A DNA stretch of 64,000 nt. Source: Megasphaera hutchinsoni. Lineage in GTDB: Bacteria > Bacillota > Negativicutes > Veillonellales > Megasphaeraceae. A program made the translations under genes and the position numbers. The DNA lies in the NCBI RefSeq assembly GCF_001553405.1, contig NZ_KQ960928.1, forward strand, positions 23,202 to 87,201. The letters are read 5' to 3'. Under the pieces are notes generated by a model. The model was not told the DNA's origin. It saw only the letters and a program-made list of their open reading frames with translations, and searched no databases. Positions 28,633-37,985 of this stretch are shown here, in pieces (position 1 is the first letter of the stretch; each line of letters opens with the position of its first letter).

Positions 28633-29655
28633 ATGCAGACAAATATGGAAAACCTCAAGGCAGAGGTAAAAAAACAACTAGCCGCATGTAAAAAAATACA
28701 GGATGTACAAGACATACGGGTTAAGTATTTAGGTAAAAAAGGGGAAATTACGGGATTGATGAAAAACATGAAAAATTTGTCCCCTGAAGAACGCCCTGCC
28801 TTTGGACAGTTGGTTAATGCGACACGTACTGAAGTGGAACAATGGATTGAAGCACGTCGTGAAGAAGTAAAGGCACAAGAATTAGCCCAACGCTTGCAAT
28901 CAGAAACGATAGATATTACCTTACCTGGAAGAATTTCCGCAATAGGACATGAACATCCTTTGCATATTACGCGGAAAAAGATGGAACAGGCTTTTTTGCG
29001 AATGGGATTTTCCTTAGTAGAAGGCCCGGAAATAGAAACAGATTATTATAATTTTCAATGTTTGAATTTTCCTGATGATCATCCTGCAAGAGATATGCAA
29101 GATTCGATGTATATTACTGATTCTATTTTGTTGCGTACGCATACATCGCCTATGCAAGCCCGCGTATTACAGCAGCACGCAGCGAATGAAGCGGTGAAAG
29201 TTATTGTACCTGGAAAGGTATACCGCTGGGATTATGATGCTACCCATTCACCGGTCTTTCAACAAATGGAAGGACTTATTGTAGATAAGCACATCCGTTT
29301 TTCTGATTTAAAAGGTATGTTAGAAGATTTTTTACGTGAAATCTTTGGCGCATCAACGAAAGTTCGTTTTCGTGCGAGTTATTTTCCCTTTACGGAACCT
29401 AGTGCAGAAGTGGATATTTCTTGTGTCATGTGTGGTGGTTCGGGCTGCCGCGTATGCTCGCATACAGGGTGGTTAGAAATTTTAGGTTGTGGTATGGTTC
29501 ATCCTAATGTTTTACGACTGAATGGGTATGATCCGACCGTTGTCAATGGATTTGCCTTTGGTATGGGTGTAGAACGCATTGCGATGCTTACATATGGTAT
29601 TGATGATTTACGGCTGTTTTATGAAAATGACATGCGTTTTTTGGCACAGTTTTAA
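28633..29655 (+). CDS. pheS: phenylalanyl-tRNA synthetase alpha subunit
   Basis: Catalytic subunit of the (alpha-beta)2 PheRS. It has an N-terminal coiled-coil arm (first 90 residues, with [15 protein letters not shown]), then the class II core: motif 2 around [21 protein letters not shown] and motif 3 [22 protein letters not shown] is the usual substrate-binding segment. A small CxxC-type pair of motifs ([12 protein letters not shown]) is present in the core. Length is 340 aa. SD AGGAGG lies 7 nt upstream, just after the T-box terminator. Confidence 0.97.
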   Translation: MQTNMENLKAEVKKQLAACKKIQDVQDIRVKYLGKKGEITGLMKNMKNLSPEERPAFGQLVNATRTEVEQWIEARREEVKAQELAQRLQSETIDITLPGRISAIGHEHPLHITRKKMEQAFLRMGFSLVEGPEIETDYYNFQCLNFPDDHPARDMQDSMYITDSILLRTHTSPMQARVLQQHAANEAVKVIVPGKVYRWDYDATHSPVFQQMEGLIVDKHIRFSDLKGMLEDFLREIFGASTKVRFRASYFPFTEPSAEVDISCVMCGGSGCRVCSHTGWLEILGCGMVHPNVLRLNGYDPTVVNGFAFGMGVERIAMLTYGIDDLRLFYENDMRFLAQF

Positions 29656-29672
29656 GGTAGGGAGGAAGTCAT

Positions 29673-32099
29673 ATGAAAAGTTCATTACAATGGATGAAAG
29701 AATATGTAAATATAGATTATATTACAGATCCGCAACAATTTGCAGATACGTTGACGATTGCTGGCATTCCTGTGGAACAGGTAGAATATTGGGGACAAGA
29801 TATTAGTAAAGTATATAGTGGAAAAATCAATACGATTGAAAAACATCCTGATGCGGATAAATTATTGATTTGCCAAGTTGATATGGGAAAAGAAACCCTA
29901 CAAATTGTAACAGGGGCACATAATATTCAAGAAGGCGATATTGTTCCTGTTGCTGTGCATGGAGCACATTTACCTGGGGGTGTAAAGATTAAAAAATCAA
30001 AATTGAGGGGAATATTATCGCAAGGGATGTTTTGTTCGGCGAAAGAATTTGGTTTTGATGATACGGTATTGTTGCCTGAAGAACGTGAAGGTATTTGGAT
30101 TTTACCGGCGGATACACCCGTAGGAGAAGATTTGGTAACGTATTTGGGTATTGCCGATACTGTTTATGAATATGAATTAACACCCAATCGGGCCGATTGT
30201 TTTTCCATGGTGGGATTAAGCCGAGAATTTGCTGTTTTGGGTAAAGCACAAGCAACGTATCCTAATATTACGTTAACTGAATCGGCAGACCCAGTTGATT
30301 CTTATTTGACTGTATCTGTGCAAGATGCGGATTTATGTTCCCGTTATACTGCACGTGTTCTTACGCATGTTAAGATTGGTGCATCTCCTTTATGGTTACA
30401 AATGCGATTGCGTAAATCAGGGGTACGTCCGATTAATAATATAGTTGACGTAACGAATTATGTCATGTTGGAATTAGGTATCCCTTTGCATGCGTATGAT
30501 TATGATAAAATAAAAGATCATCATCTTGTGGTACGTCGTGCTGCTGAAGGGGAAGAGATTCAGACCTTAGATGAAACAAAACGCATTTTACATAAAGATA
30601 TGTTAGTTATTGGAGATACGGAAAAAGCAGCCTGTGTAGCTGGAATTATGGGTGGTTTGGCTACGGAAGTTACGGCAGAAACGAAAACCGTAATTTTGGA
30701 ATGTGCCTCTTTTAAGGGATCTAATATTCGGCATACTGGACGTACTTTGGGATTGCGTTCGGAAGCATCTGCACGTTTTGAACGGGGACTTGATGCGGAA
30801 GGATGTATTGCTTCGTTAAATCGTTGCGTTCAATTATTACAACAAATAGCGGTTTGTGAAACGGCAGCTGGTATTGTTGATGTTTATCCACATAAACAAG
30901 AAGTAAGACATATTACTTGTTCCGCTACACAGATTAACGAGTTTTTAGGTACAGATATTGCCGAAGAACAAATGATTTCTATTTTGCAAACATTGCATTT
31001 TATTGTCCAAAAAGAAGGTAACGTGTTTAACGTTACGGTTCCTTCTTATCGTGGTGATTGTACTGAAATGCCTGATATTGCAGAAGAAGTAGCTCGTATT
31101 TATGGCTATGAAAATATTCCATCGACTCGTCCATGGAGTCATATTACGGAAGGAACGGAAACACGTTCACATCAGTTGCGAGAAAAAGTTTCTGATGTAT
31201 TAAGTCGTTATGGGCTAAGTGAAACAGTAACTTTTAGCTTTATGAATACCTCGTCTTTGGAAAAATTATTATTTCAGAAAGACGATAAAGTATATCAGGC
31301 TGTTCCTATTTTAAATCCGATTACAGAAGAATATCCTTACATGCGGACTACCTTATTACCTTCTTTGATGGATGTTTTAGCGAGAAATCAAGCGGTTAAA
31401 AATCCTACTGTTGCTATTTATGAAATAGGGGCAGTATACATACCGAAAGCATTGCCTTTGGTAGAACAACCGGAAGAACATCAGCAAGTGATGGGACTTT
31501 TATATGGAAAACGAATAGGCCAAGTTTGGAACGATGTGGCACAAGAATATGATTTTTATGATGTAAAAGGAATTGTTGAGTATGTTCTGCATACCTTTGG
31601 CATTCAAGCAACGTTACGGCGTTCTACATTTGCCCCGTTGCATCCGGGAAAAGCAGCGGAATATGTGATAGATGATCACGTTTTATGCCGTTTTGGAGAG
31701 CTGCATCCGCAAGGGGTGGATCAATATGATGTGGACGGTCCTGTTTATATGTTTGAATTTGACATCGACACGTTGTTGCCATATGTTCAATTTTTACCGA
31801 ATTATCAAAAGATAGATAAATTCCCTGCTATGAGTAGAGATTTAGCTTTTCTTGTTCCTGAAATGGTTTCGCATCAACAAATTATGGATATTATCCAAAA
31901 AGAAGGCGGCTCTTATTTAGAATCAGTTACTTTATTTGATTCTTATCAAGGGGAACAAGTACCTAAAGGGTATAAAAGTTTGGCATATGCATTAGTATTT
32001 AGATCAAGCGAAGGAACACTTACGGAAACGGATATTCAAGGCGATTTAGACCGCATTATACAAACGTTGAAAGAACAATTCGCTTGTGAATTAAGATAA
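29673..32099 (+). CDS. pheT: phenylalanyl-tRNA synthetase beta subunit
   Basis: Structural and editing subunit of PheRS. In order: an N-terminal EMAP-like tRNA-binding domain (about 40-150, HPDADKLLICQVDMG...GAHNI), the B3/B4 editing domain with NRADCFSM and LHAYDYDKI, B5 (about 400-475), the catalytic-like domain, and the C-terminal ferredoxin-fold anticodon-binding domain (KFPAMSRDLAFLVPE to the end). Length of 808 aa is full. It follows pheS by 17 nt with GGGAGGAAG as SD. Confidence 0.97.
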   Translation: MKSSLQWMKEYVNIDYITDPQQFADTLTIAGIPVEQVEYWGQDISKVYSGKINTIEKHPDADKLLICQVDMGKETLQIVTGAHNIQEGDIVPVAVHGAHLPGGVKIKKSKLRGILSQGMFCSAKEFGFDDTVLLPEEREGIWILPADTPVGEDLVTYLGIADTVYEYELTPNRADCFSMVGLSREFAVLGKAQATYPNITLTESADPVDSYLTVSVQDADLCSRYTARVLTHVKIGASPLWLQMRLRKSGVRPINNIVDVTNYVMLELGIPLHAYDYDKIKDHHLVVRRAAEGEEIQTLDETKRILHKDMLVIGDTEKAACVAGIMGGLATEVTAETKTVILECASFKGSNIRHTGRTLGLRSEASARFERGLDAEGCIASLNRCVQLLQQIAVCETAAGIVDVYPHKQEVRHITCSATQINEFLGTDIAEEQMISILQTLHFIVQKEGNVFNVTVPSYRGDCTEMPDIAEEVARIYGYENIPSTRPWSHITEGTETRSHQLREKVSDVLSRYGLSETVTFSFMNTSSLEKLLFQKDDKVYQAVPILNPITEEYPYMRTTLLPSLMDVLARNQAVKNPTVAIYEIGAVYIPKALPLVEQPEEHQQVMGLLYGKRIGQVWNDVAQEYDFYDVKGIVEYVLHTFGIQATLRRSTFAPLHPGKAAEYVIDDHVLCRFGELHPQGVDQYDVDGPVYMFEFDIDTLLPYVQFLPNYQKIDKFPAMSRDLAFLVPEMVSHQQIMDIIQKEGGSYLESVTLFDSYQGEQVPKGYKSLAYALVFRSSEGTLTETDIQGDLDRIIQTLKEQFACELR

Positions 32100-32112
32100 T
32101 ACAGACCACAAT

Positions 32113-32149
32113 AAAAACCGCTATGATCATGTAGGTCATAGCGGTTTTT
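32113..32149. terminator. bidirectional terminator between pheT and the permease
   Basis: AAAACCGCTATGA pairs with TCATAGCGGTTTT around a 9-nt loop. T runs occur on both strands, so it can serve pheT (+) and the permease (-). Confidence 0.85.
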
Positions 32150-32228
32150 GTGTTCTTGTGTAAACGTTTTCCGTCAGGCGTTTGTTTTTTTCTTGTGGAA
32201 CCGGTCCGGCGGATTCGGCGTTAGGTAG

Positions 32229-33623
32229 TTACAAGACAACATATTTAAAGGCAAAAATGATAGCTAAAATATACATTAAAGGGCTAATTTTTTTGTAGTG
32301 TCCAGTAGCTAAATTAATGATTACATAAGAAATAATGCCGAAGGAAATGCCTTCAGAAATACTATAACAAAACGGCATGCTGATGATGGTAATGTATGCC
32401 GGAATTGATTCGCTGAAATCATTGAAATCAATGCCCGTTACCGAGGTCAACATGAGGAAGCCCACAATGACTAATGCCGGGGCTGTTGCAAAGGCAGGAA
32501 TAGCCATAAAAATCGGTGCCAGAAACAGCGAAAGTGCAAAGAATATGGCTACAAATACAGCTGTTAAGCCCGTGCGTCCGCCTTCACTGACGCCGGTAGC
32601 ACTTTCTACATAGGTGGTAGTGGTACTGGCACCTATTAAGGCACCTATGGAAGTGGCTACGGCATCGGACATTAAAGCACCTTTAATACGGGGTAATTTT
32701 CCTTCTTTATCCAGCATATTGGCTTTGGAAGATACGCCGATTAATGTTCCCAAAGTGTCGAAGATGTCTACAAAAAGGAAGGCAAAAACGACAACTGCAA
32801 AGTCTAAGGAAAAGAAGCGAGTAAAATCGAGTTTGCCCAGCAGAGGAGATAAACTGACGGGCGTAAAGGAGGCGATACCGGCGGAAAGATTGGGAATGAC
32901 ACTATACATATGAAGTTCGGGATTCGGTACATACCAGCCTATTAATTCACAAATGACAGCCAGAATCCAAGTAAAGAGAATACCCAAAAGAATATTGCCA
33001 CGCACTTTTCGAACAATTAATGCCGCTGTTAATAAAATTCCGATCATGGCAATGAGGACGGTAATGCCGACGGTATGAAAGGAGCCGTTGAGTAAAGAAT
33101 GTTTAAAGGAAAATAAAGATATTTTTGTGGCAGGATTGGCAACAATAATTTGTGCATTTAAGAGACCGATAAGGGCAATAAATAAACCAATCCCTGCAGA
33201 AACGGCTTTTTTTAAGGTTAGGGGAATTGCATTAAAAATAGCTTCACGAACATTGGTTAAGGATAAGACAATAAAAATAATCCCTTCTACGAAAACCGCT
33301 GCTAATGCCATTTCCCAAGTGTATCCCATTTGTAAAACTACCGTATAGGCAAAAAAAGCGTTCAGTCCCATACCGGGAGCCAAAGCAAAGGGATAATTGG
33401 CAAAGATGGCCATGCATAGCGTGCCTACCAAAGAGGCTAAGGCGGTAGCGGTTAGCACGGCACCTTTGTCCATACCGGTAATACTCATAATTGTCGGATT
33501 GACAGCCAGAATATATGCCATTGTCATAAAGGTCGTAATCCCGGCTAAGAGTTCCGTTTTCACGTTTGTTCCGTTTTCATGTAAATGGAACAAACGATTC
33601 AAAAAACCAGAATTGTTTGTCAT
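32229..33623 (-). CDS. AzgA-type adenine/guanine/hypoxanthine permease
   Basis: Polytopic membrane protein (464 aa, about 12-14 helices) of the nucleobase:cation symporter-2 superfamily, AzgA/PbuG/PbuO branch. ELLAGITTFMTMAYILAVNP and ALAPGMGLNAFFAYTV at the N-terminus, FVDIFDTLGTLIGV, and IGALIGASTTTTYVESATGVSEGGRTGL in the middle are branch hallmarks. It imports purine bases. It is transcribed alone, against its neighbours, from a nearby promoter with a short leader. No purine riboswitch is visible. Confidence 0.92.
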   Translation of the reverse strand: MTNNSGFLNRLFHLHENGTNVKTELLAGITTFMTMAYILAVNPTIMSITGMDKGAVLTATALASLVGTLCMAIFANYPFALAPGMGLNAFFAYTVVLQMGYTWEMALAAVFVEGIIFIVLSLTNVREAIFNAIPLTLKKAVSAGIGLFIALIGLLNAQIIVANPATKISLFSFKHSLLNGSFHTVGITVLIAMIGILLTAALIVRKVRGNILLGILFTWILAVICELIGWYVPNPELHMYSVIPNLSAGIASFTPVSLSPLLGKLDFTRFFSLDFAVVVFAFLFVDIFDTLGTLIGVSSKANMLDKEGKLPRIKGALMSDAVATSIGALIGASTTTTYVESATGVSEGGRTGLTAVFVAIFFALSLFLAPIFMAIPAFATAPALVIVGFLMLTSVTGIDFNDFSESIPAYITIISMPFCYSISEGISFGIISYVIINLATGHYKKISPLMYILAIIFAFKYVVL

Positions 33624-33667
33624 AGTACACTCTCCTTTGAGAAAAATAATAATAATTGAATATGTGT

Positions 33668-33696
33668 ATTATAGGATATTCTGGTGATTTGGACAA
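33668..33696 (-). promoter_or_regulatory. promoter of the purine permease
   Basis: On the minus strand TTGTCC and TATAAT are 17 nt apart. The predicted start lies about 40 nt before the gene, leaving no room for a riboswitch. Confidence 0.75.
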
Positions 33697-33854
33697 TAGG
33701 TGAAGTAAATTTGCTTGTTGTTCGCTACGTTTTTTTTAGTATATTCGTTTTTATCTATATATGAAAAGATAGACTATTATGGTACATATAATGTATTTTA
33801 TATTATTTATAGGCTATATAGAGATAGACAAAAATAGAATCTATGCAGTTGTGA

Positions 33855-33963
33855 AAGGTGTGTAACAATATAGGGAGAACAAATGATGAAAAACAGCAAG
33901 GCATTTACTATGTGTGGTTACGAGTAGAATTAAATGCACCTTATCAAGTTGTATCTGGTTAAG
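33855..33963 (+). pseudogene. short coding relic
   Basis: A frame without start or normal context reads GIYYVWLRVELNAPYQVVSG and stops. It looks like the tail of a lost gene. The rest of 33700-34370 shows no intact gene and is AT-rich. Confidence 0.3.
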
Positions 33964-34236
33964 CTAGCTGCCTAAGCCGCCGTATTTATGTTGTGAAGGA
34001 TGACTAACGGCAAAACGTAAGACGATGTATTACTGAAAACATGGGAGAAAAGAACTCTATAAAATGTCAATATCTAGCAATTTATTAACAGATTGATATT
34101 GGATATGTAGAATAGATAATAACGCTCTTTGCCATTCTAAAAAATAAAGATACGAGTAAGTCGATATTAACAAACGAAAGTAATTTTCATAGTGACAGAT
34201 ACAGAGGGGTTAAAATGATGGAAGAAGGTGATATAG

Positions 34237-34404
34237 GAAGAGAAAAAAATTCTCATCTTTATCGGCGATCTTGGTTCGGGGAAAAGTAAGATCATTCGAG
34301 ATTTATTGAAGCAGACGGGTGGAAAATTTGTTAATTACGGGAGGGTTATAGAGAAAATAGGATATAGGACTTGCATATTTATCAGAAATAATAGTAAAAT
34401 ATAA
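34237..34404 (+). pseudogene. relic of a P-loop NTPase gene
   Basis: Translation gives KKILIFIGDLGSGKSKIIRD followed by LLKQTGGKFVNYGRVIEKIGYRTC and a stop, with GDLGSGKS as a Walker A motif. It has no start of its own; an ATG-initiated frame just upstream (from about 34215) is out of register by a frameshift. The piece is about 55 codons, so it is a decayed remnant and the parent family is not recognisable. The promoter of the next gene overlaps its end. Confidence 0.45.
34371..34400 (+). promoter_or_regulatory. probable promoter of the first surface-barrel gene
   Basis: TTGCAT (34371-34376) and TAAAAT (34395-34400) are 18 nt apart, about 40 nt before the start codon. Confidence 0.5.
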
Positions 34405-34440
34405 AAATATTAGCTTAAAAAACTGTGGAGGTTGTACAGG

Positions 34441-35859
34441 ATGAAAAAAACTGTATGTTGGTGGGCCGTATTGACGGTGATGATGACCGGTACGGTGACG
34501 GCAAATGATTTATATACATATCGTTATGTTAATTCGGACGGTACGATTGTCAATATTACGGATGCGGGATATACGAAAGTGGGAGAAGTAGCGGCAGCAG
34601 GAAAAACGTATTGGGTGGCCTTTTCGGCGGTACCTAAGTCGCAGGATACGATTATCGGTAAATTGGCAACGAATGTACCGTTGACTCATCACGAGGGCCT
34701 TACGGTTATCAAGCGGATGCCCGATCCGGAGCAGCCGGGGGAGCAGATAACTGAACTGGAGCAAGAAATTCCTCGTAATTTATATGGTGAGGCAAAATGC
34801 CCTCATGCATGGGGAACCACAGACGGAATCGAGGTTTCTGTACCGAAGACTCCGGGAAAAATGGTATTGCTTAATAATGCCGTTCATATAGAGCCTACCG
34901 ACAGGGATACAAATGTGGATTTGGCGAAGATCTGTTTACAGAATGGTGAAACCCATGGGAAGGTGTCCGCAGTGACGGAGCCGGCAGCGTGGTGGACCCA
35001 TTATACGTCGGCACATATACAACATGTGCGGGTAGTGGGAAGCAAGCGGTTGTTATGGGAACGAGATGCGGCGGGGAAGTGGAAAACCGAAATGCGGTAT
35101 AATCTGTTTGAGAAAGAAACGCAGCTTCGTGTATGGACCATCGGTAAAAATCGCACAGGGCGTGATAAGAGTGTAAACAGTATGTATTTCTTTTACGGAC
35201 AAGAGGCCGGTCGATATTTCAGGTCGTCCGTTCTTGATGAAAGGATACGGTGGATTACGAATCCGAACGGCTTTCATGTAGCCAATGCCAAGACGGATAT
35301 GTTCGGCGTGGGATTTCGTAAGACTAAACCTTTTTCACATGGGCTGTATGGAGAAGTACTGGGGCAATATGCCGTATTTGACCGTCAGATACATACGGTA
35401 AATGACGGCATATATGGCAGTCAAAAGGCGTCCGTACAGGGATCGGATGTGGGACTGTCGGTGGAAGCGGGGCGGCATATAGAGGTCATGTCTCATGTAT
35501 TTTTACAACCGGAAGTGCAGTATACGTATCATTTGTATGATCAACATGCGTATACGGACAGTTTGCAAAGGAAATTCGGGCGTATATATCGACATGAAGA
35601 AGACATCCGTGTCGGTTTGCAAGTAGCGTATAAGGGTATTTATGCGAAGGTGAACCGATATTTTTCGTGGTATAATCAGTATCGTTTGCCGGCGGCAACG
35701 GAATATGAAGTCGGGGTGGCACGACATTTTCATCAGAACGGCGAGTTGGGGGCGGCGATTTCCTCCCGCACGATGGTATTATGGCGTTCAAGAAATAGCG
35801 GTAAAACGTATAAAAAACGGCAACAGACCTATCGCTTTTGGGCACAATTTCACTTTTAA
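34441..35859 (+). CDS. autotransporter-like outer-membrane barrel protein, paralogue A
   Basis: A 472-aa exported protein. The signal peptide ends near TVTA, and the mature protein opens with NDLYTYRYVNSDGTI. The N-terminal half (to about residue 230) has no repeat or known catalytic motif. The C-terminal half resembles an autotransporter beta-domain (GLYGEVLGQYAVFDRQ, GLSVEAGRHIEV, FLQPEVQYTYHLY) and ends in WAQFHF, with a terminal Phe for BAM recognition. The frame opens at a TTG at 34432, but the ATG at 34441 gives the signal peptide. The next gene, 51 nt on, is a paralogue. The DNA is visibly richer in G+C than the core genes upstream. Function unknown. Confidence 0.72.
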   Translation: MKKTVCWWAVLTVMMTGTVTANDLYTYRYVNSDGTIVNITDAGYTKVGEVAAAGKTYWVAFSAVPKSQDTIIGKLATNVPLTHHEGLTVIKRMPDPEQPGEQITELEQEIPRNLYGEAKCPHAWGTTDGIEVSVPKTPGKMVLLNNAVHIEPTDRDTNVDLAKICLQNGETHGKVSAVTEPAAWWTHYTSAHIQHVRVVGSKRLLWERDAAGKWKTEMRYNLFEKETQLRVWTIGKNRTGRDKSVNSMYFFYGQEAGRYFRSSVLDERIRWITNPNGFHVANAKTDMFGVGFRKTKPFSHGLYGEVLGQYAVFDRQIHTVNDGIYGSQKASVQGSDVGLSVEAGRHIEVMSHVFLQPEVQYTYHLYDQHAYTDSLQRKFGRIYRHEEDIRVGLQVAYKGIYAKVNRYFSWYNQYRLPAATEYEVGVARHFHQNGELGAAISSRTMVLWRSRNSGKTYKKRQQTYRFWAQFHF

Positions 35860-35889
35860 GCGGTGTGTCGATGGCATCTGTAAAGGAAT

Positions 35890-37311
35890 GACAAGAAAGG
35901 GATAAATCGCATGAAAAAAATGGTATATAGTGTTTTGGTCGCAGCCTGCTTATTCATGACCGAGGTTGCGGCGGCAAATGATTTAAATACATATCGGTAT
36001 ATCCATCCGGACGGAACGGTGCATGAACTGACGGATACGGATGATTATACGGAAGTGGGAAGAGAAACAATAGAAGGAAAAGAGTATTGGGTAGCCGTCA
36101 TGATTCGGCCCCAAGATGAGTACACTAACATATATAAGATGAAGACAAATGCACCGATAGATAAGAATAAAACGGTCGGCTTTATTTTGCGTAATCGTAC
36201 GAAGGACCCGAAAGACGGTACGGTCGTGACTGAATTGGAAAGGCCGGTTCTGCGACGGGTATATGGGGGTTGGTTTAGCACCGGTGCTGTAAAGTTGACT
36301 GTTCATGGGAAAAATTATATGTTTCTCGATAACAAGGGAAGATTTGTATTACTTAATAATGCCGTACACATCCTGCCGTCCGACCCGGATACCGGGCTTG
36401 ATTTGGCGAAAGCGGGCATTATGAGTTTGGAGCGGCGAAACGTGGCGGCAGCGGAAAAAGAGAAGAAATCATCGTGGTGGACAACGTATACGACAAACCG
36501 TATACATCGAAAATATTTCGGTACATTTAAGGTACCGACGTGGGAAGTCGATAAAAATGGGAAATGGAAAATAAAGGAAATTCGGAAAGGTTTTTTTAAG
36601 AATTCCTATAGTCAGGTGTTAGGTGTCGGCAGGAATACAATCGGACAGGACGGGAGCCTTACGGGGATATATTTCTTTTATGGGCAAGAAGAGACGCAAT
36701 ATTTAGGAAGAACTATCATGGATGAAAATGGTAACTTTATTTATAATAAAGCAGGGTTTCATGTGGCGAATGGAAGTACCAAGATGTTTGGCGGCGGTTT
36801 AAGCAAGACAACGTATTTTTCGCATGGACTGTATGTAGATGCGTTGTGTCAGTATGCAGTTTTCGGCAGAGATATACATACGGTGAATGACGGTGTATAT
36901 CGTAGTCAAAAGGCTTCGGTACGGGCGGATGATATAGGGCTGTCCTTGGAAGTAGGGCGGAAGATTCAGATGCGGAATCATTGGTCGATGCAGCCGGAAG
37001 TACAGTATACATATCATCACTATGTACAGGATCCGTATACGGACAGTTTGCAAAGAAAAATTGCCCGGGCGGATATACGGGATCGAGAATTTAGAGTCGG
37101 TATGAAGGTCATGTATCGGGATATATATGTTAAGTTCAATAAGTATTTGAATTATACAGACGGTAAAAAGATAGATACAGAAACGGCAATCGGGATAGAT
37201 AGGGAAAGAAAAAACAATTATAGCATTCATTCTTCCGTGACGTATCGAACGGGGGTACAGCGAGAGGAAGAGCAGGTACGGCTGAATATTTCAGTAAAAA
37301 AATATTTATAA
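35890..37311 (+). CDS. autotransporter-like outer-membrane barrel protein, paralogue B
   Basis: Tandem paralogue of the preceding gene. The start is the ATG at 35911, giving 466 aa; the bases from 35890 hold its AAGAAAGG ribosome site. The signal peptide ends near EVAAA, then NDLNTYRYIHPDGTV matches paralogue A. Shared blocks include LLNNAVHI, SWWTTYT, the YFFYGQE turn, GLYVDALCQYAVFGRDIHTV, GLSLEVGRKIQM and MQPEVQYTYHHY. The last residues are VKKYL, so the terminal aromatic is Tyr at -2 rather than Phe at the end. Role unknown; surface location is inferred from the barrel. Confidence 0.7.
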   Translation, partial: DKKGINRMKKMVYSVLVAACLFMTEVAAANDLNTYRYIHPDGTVHELTDTDDYTEVGRETIEGKEYWVAVMIRPQDEYTNIYKMKTNAPIDKNKTVGFILRNRTKDPKDGTVVTELERPVLRRVYGGWFSTGAVKLTVHGKNYMFLDNKGRFVLLNNAVHILPSDPDTGLDLAKAGIMSLERRNVAAAEKEKKSSWWTTYTTNRIHRKYFGTFKVPTWEVDKNGKWKIKEIRKGFFKNSYSQVLGVGRNTIGQDGSLTGIYFFYGQEETQYLGRTIMDENGNFIYNKAGFHVANGSTKMFGGGLSKTTYFSHGLYVDALCQYAVFGRDIHTVNDGVYRSQKASVRADDIGLSLEVGRKIQMRNHWSMQPEVQYTYHHYVQDPYTDSLQRKIARADIRDREFRVGMKVMYRDIYVKFNKYLNYTDGKKIDTETAIGIDRERKNNYSIHSSVTYRTGVQREEEQVRLNISVKKYL

Positions 37312-37346
37312 ACAGGCAAGGGACGTTTTCAAGGGTCCCGGTAAAG

Positions 37347-37387
37347 ACGGCAGCTTCGCGGCGAAATGCGAAGCATGCCGTTTTTTT
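37347..37387 (+). terminator. terminator after the paralogue pair
   Basis: ACGGCAGCTTCGC (37347-37359) pairs with GCGAAGCATGCCGT (37368-37381) with one bulge, followed by seven T. Confidence 0.88.
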
Positions 37388-37911
37388 ATGATATGTGCCG
37401 ATTGGTTGTAAAAACAACGTCTTGTCGGCAGAGTATTAAAAAATACTAAGCTACAAAATTCAAAAAGCAGACTCGCTTTACCGTTAAGGTACGAGCGAAC
37501 ACATTTTCAATACAGGCGTTTGTCTTCCTTTAAGGGAGACAAAAGAATAAAAGCAACAAGCGTAGAAATATAGTAGCAATTAATGAATGGAAAGAAAAAA
37601 ACAAAAATTAGAAAAAGAAGTGAAAGCACTAAAAATATTGGTCTATCATTTGATTAAATAAAAGCACTAATGATCTATGTGCAGTATATTAGTTATAGCG
37701 ATTATGTAGTTAGATAATAAATAGATGCCGGCCTGTATGTTATAGGTGGCATCCATTTTTTTGTTGCGTTACAATAGGAAGCTTTCATAGACGGTTGTTT
37801 TTTACAAGAATTTTATGGTGGAATATATTGTCATATTATTAATAAAAAATAAAAAATTAGTGAAAAATGTGAGAAAAATGTCGGATTGGATTATTTTATG
37901 TCCAAATGGAG
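37388..37911 (+). other. gene-free stretch with a short coiled-coil relic and a terminator
   Basis: No intact gene. A 24-codon frame at about 37590-37661 reads MERKKQKLEKEVKALKILVY and ends after HLIK; it could be the tail of an IS3-type OrfA but is too short to assign. GATGCC (37724-37729) and GGCATC (37748-37753) form a terminator with seven T, so something upstream is or was transcribed. Confidence 0.4.
37724..37762 (+). terminator. terminator with no clear parent gene
   Basis: GATGCC/GGCATC stem with an 18-nt loop that has further GCC/GGT pairing, followed by TTTTTTT. Confidence 0.6.
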
Positions 37912-37940
37912 TAGAAAAAGTACTCGGGGGGGGGTATATT
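37912..37940 (+). promoter_or_regulatory. candidate porin promoter with a nine-G spacer tract
   Basis: TATATT (37935-37940) immediately follows a run of nine G (37926-37934). A TAGAAA (37912-37917), four of six bases to TTGACA, lies 17 nt upstream of the -10. The G tract is the 3' half of the spacer, so changes in its length would alter -35/-10 spacing. The SLH porin start codon is 46 nt downstream. Confidence 0.5.
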
Positions 37941-37985
37941 AAAAAGGAAAATAAGAATAATATCATAATGGAGAGAGGGGAGTAT

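Noticed and set aside
32614..32913. Plus-strand frames inside the purine permease
   Set aside because: They are antisense shadows of a clear minus-strand gene and lack an SD or family features.
37815..37985. Upstream extension of the SLH porin frame
   Set aside because: No SD, and it would bury the signal peptide; the ATG at 37986 has a strong SD.
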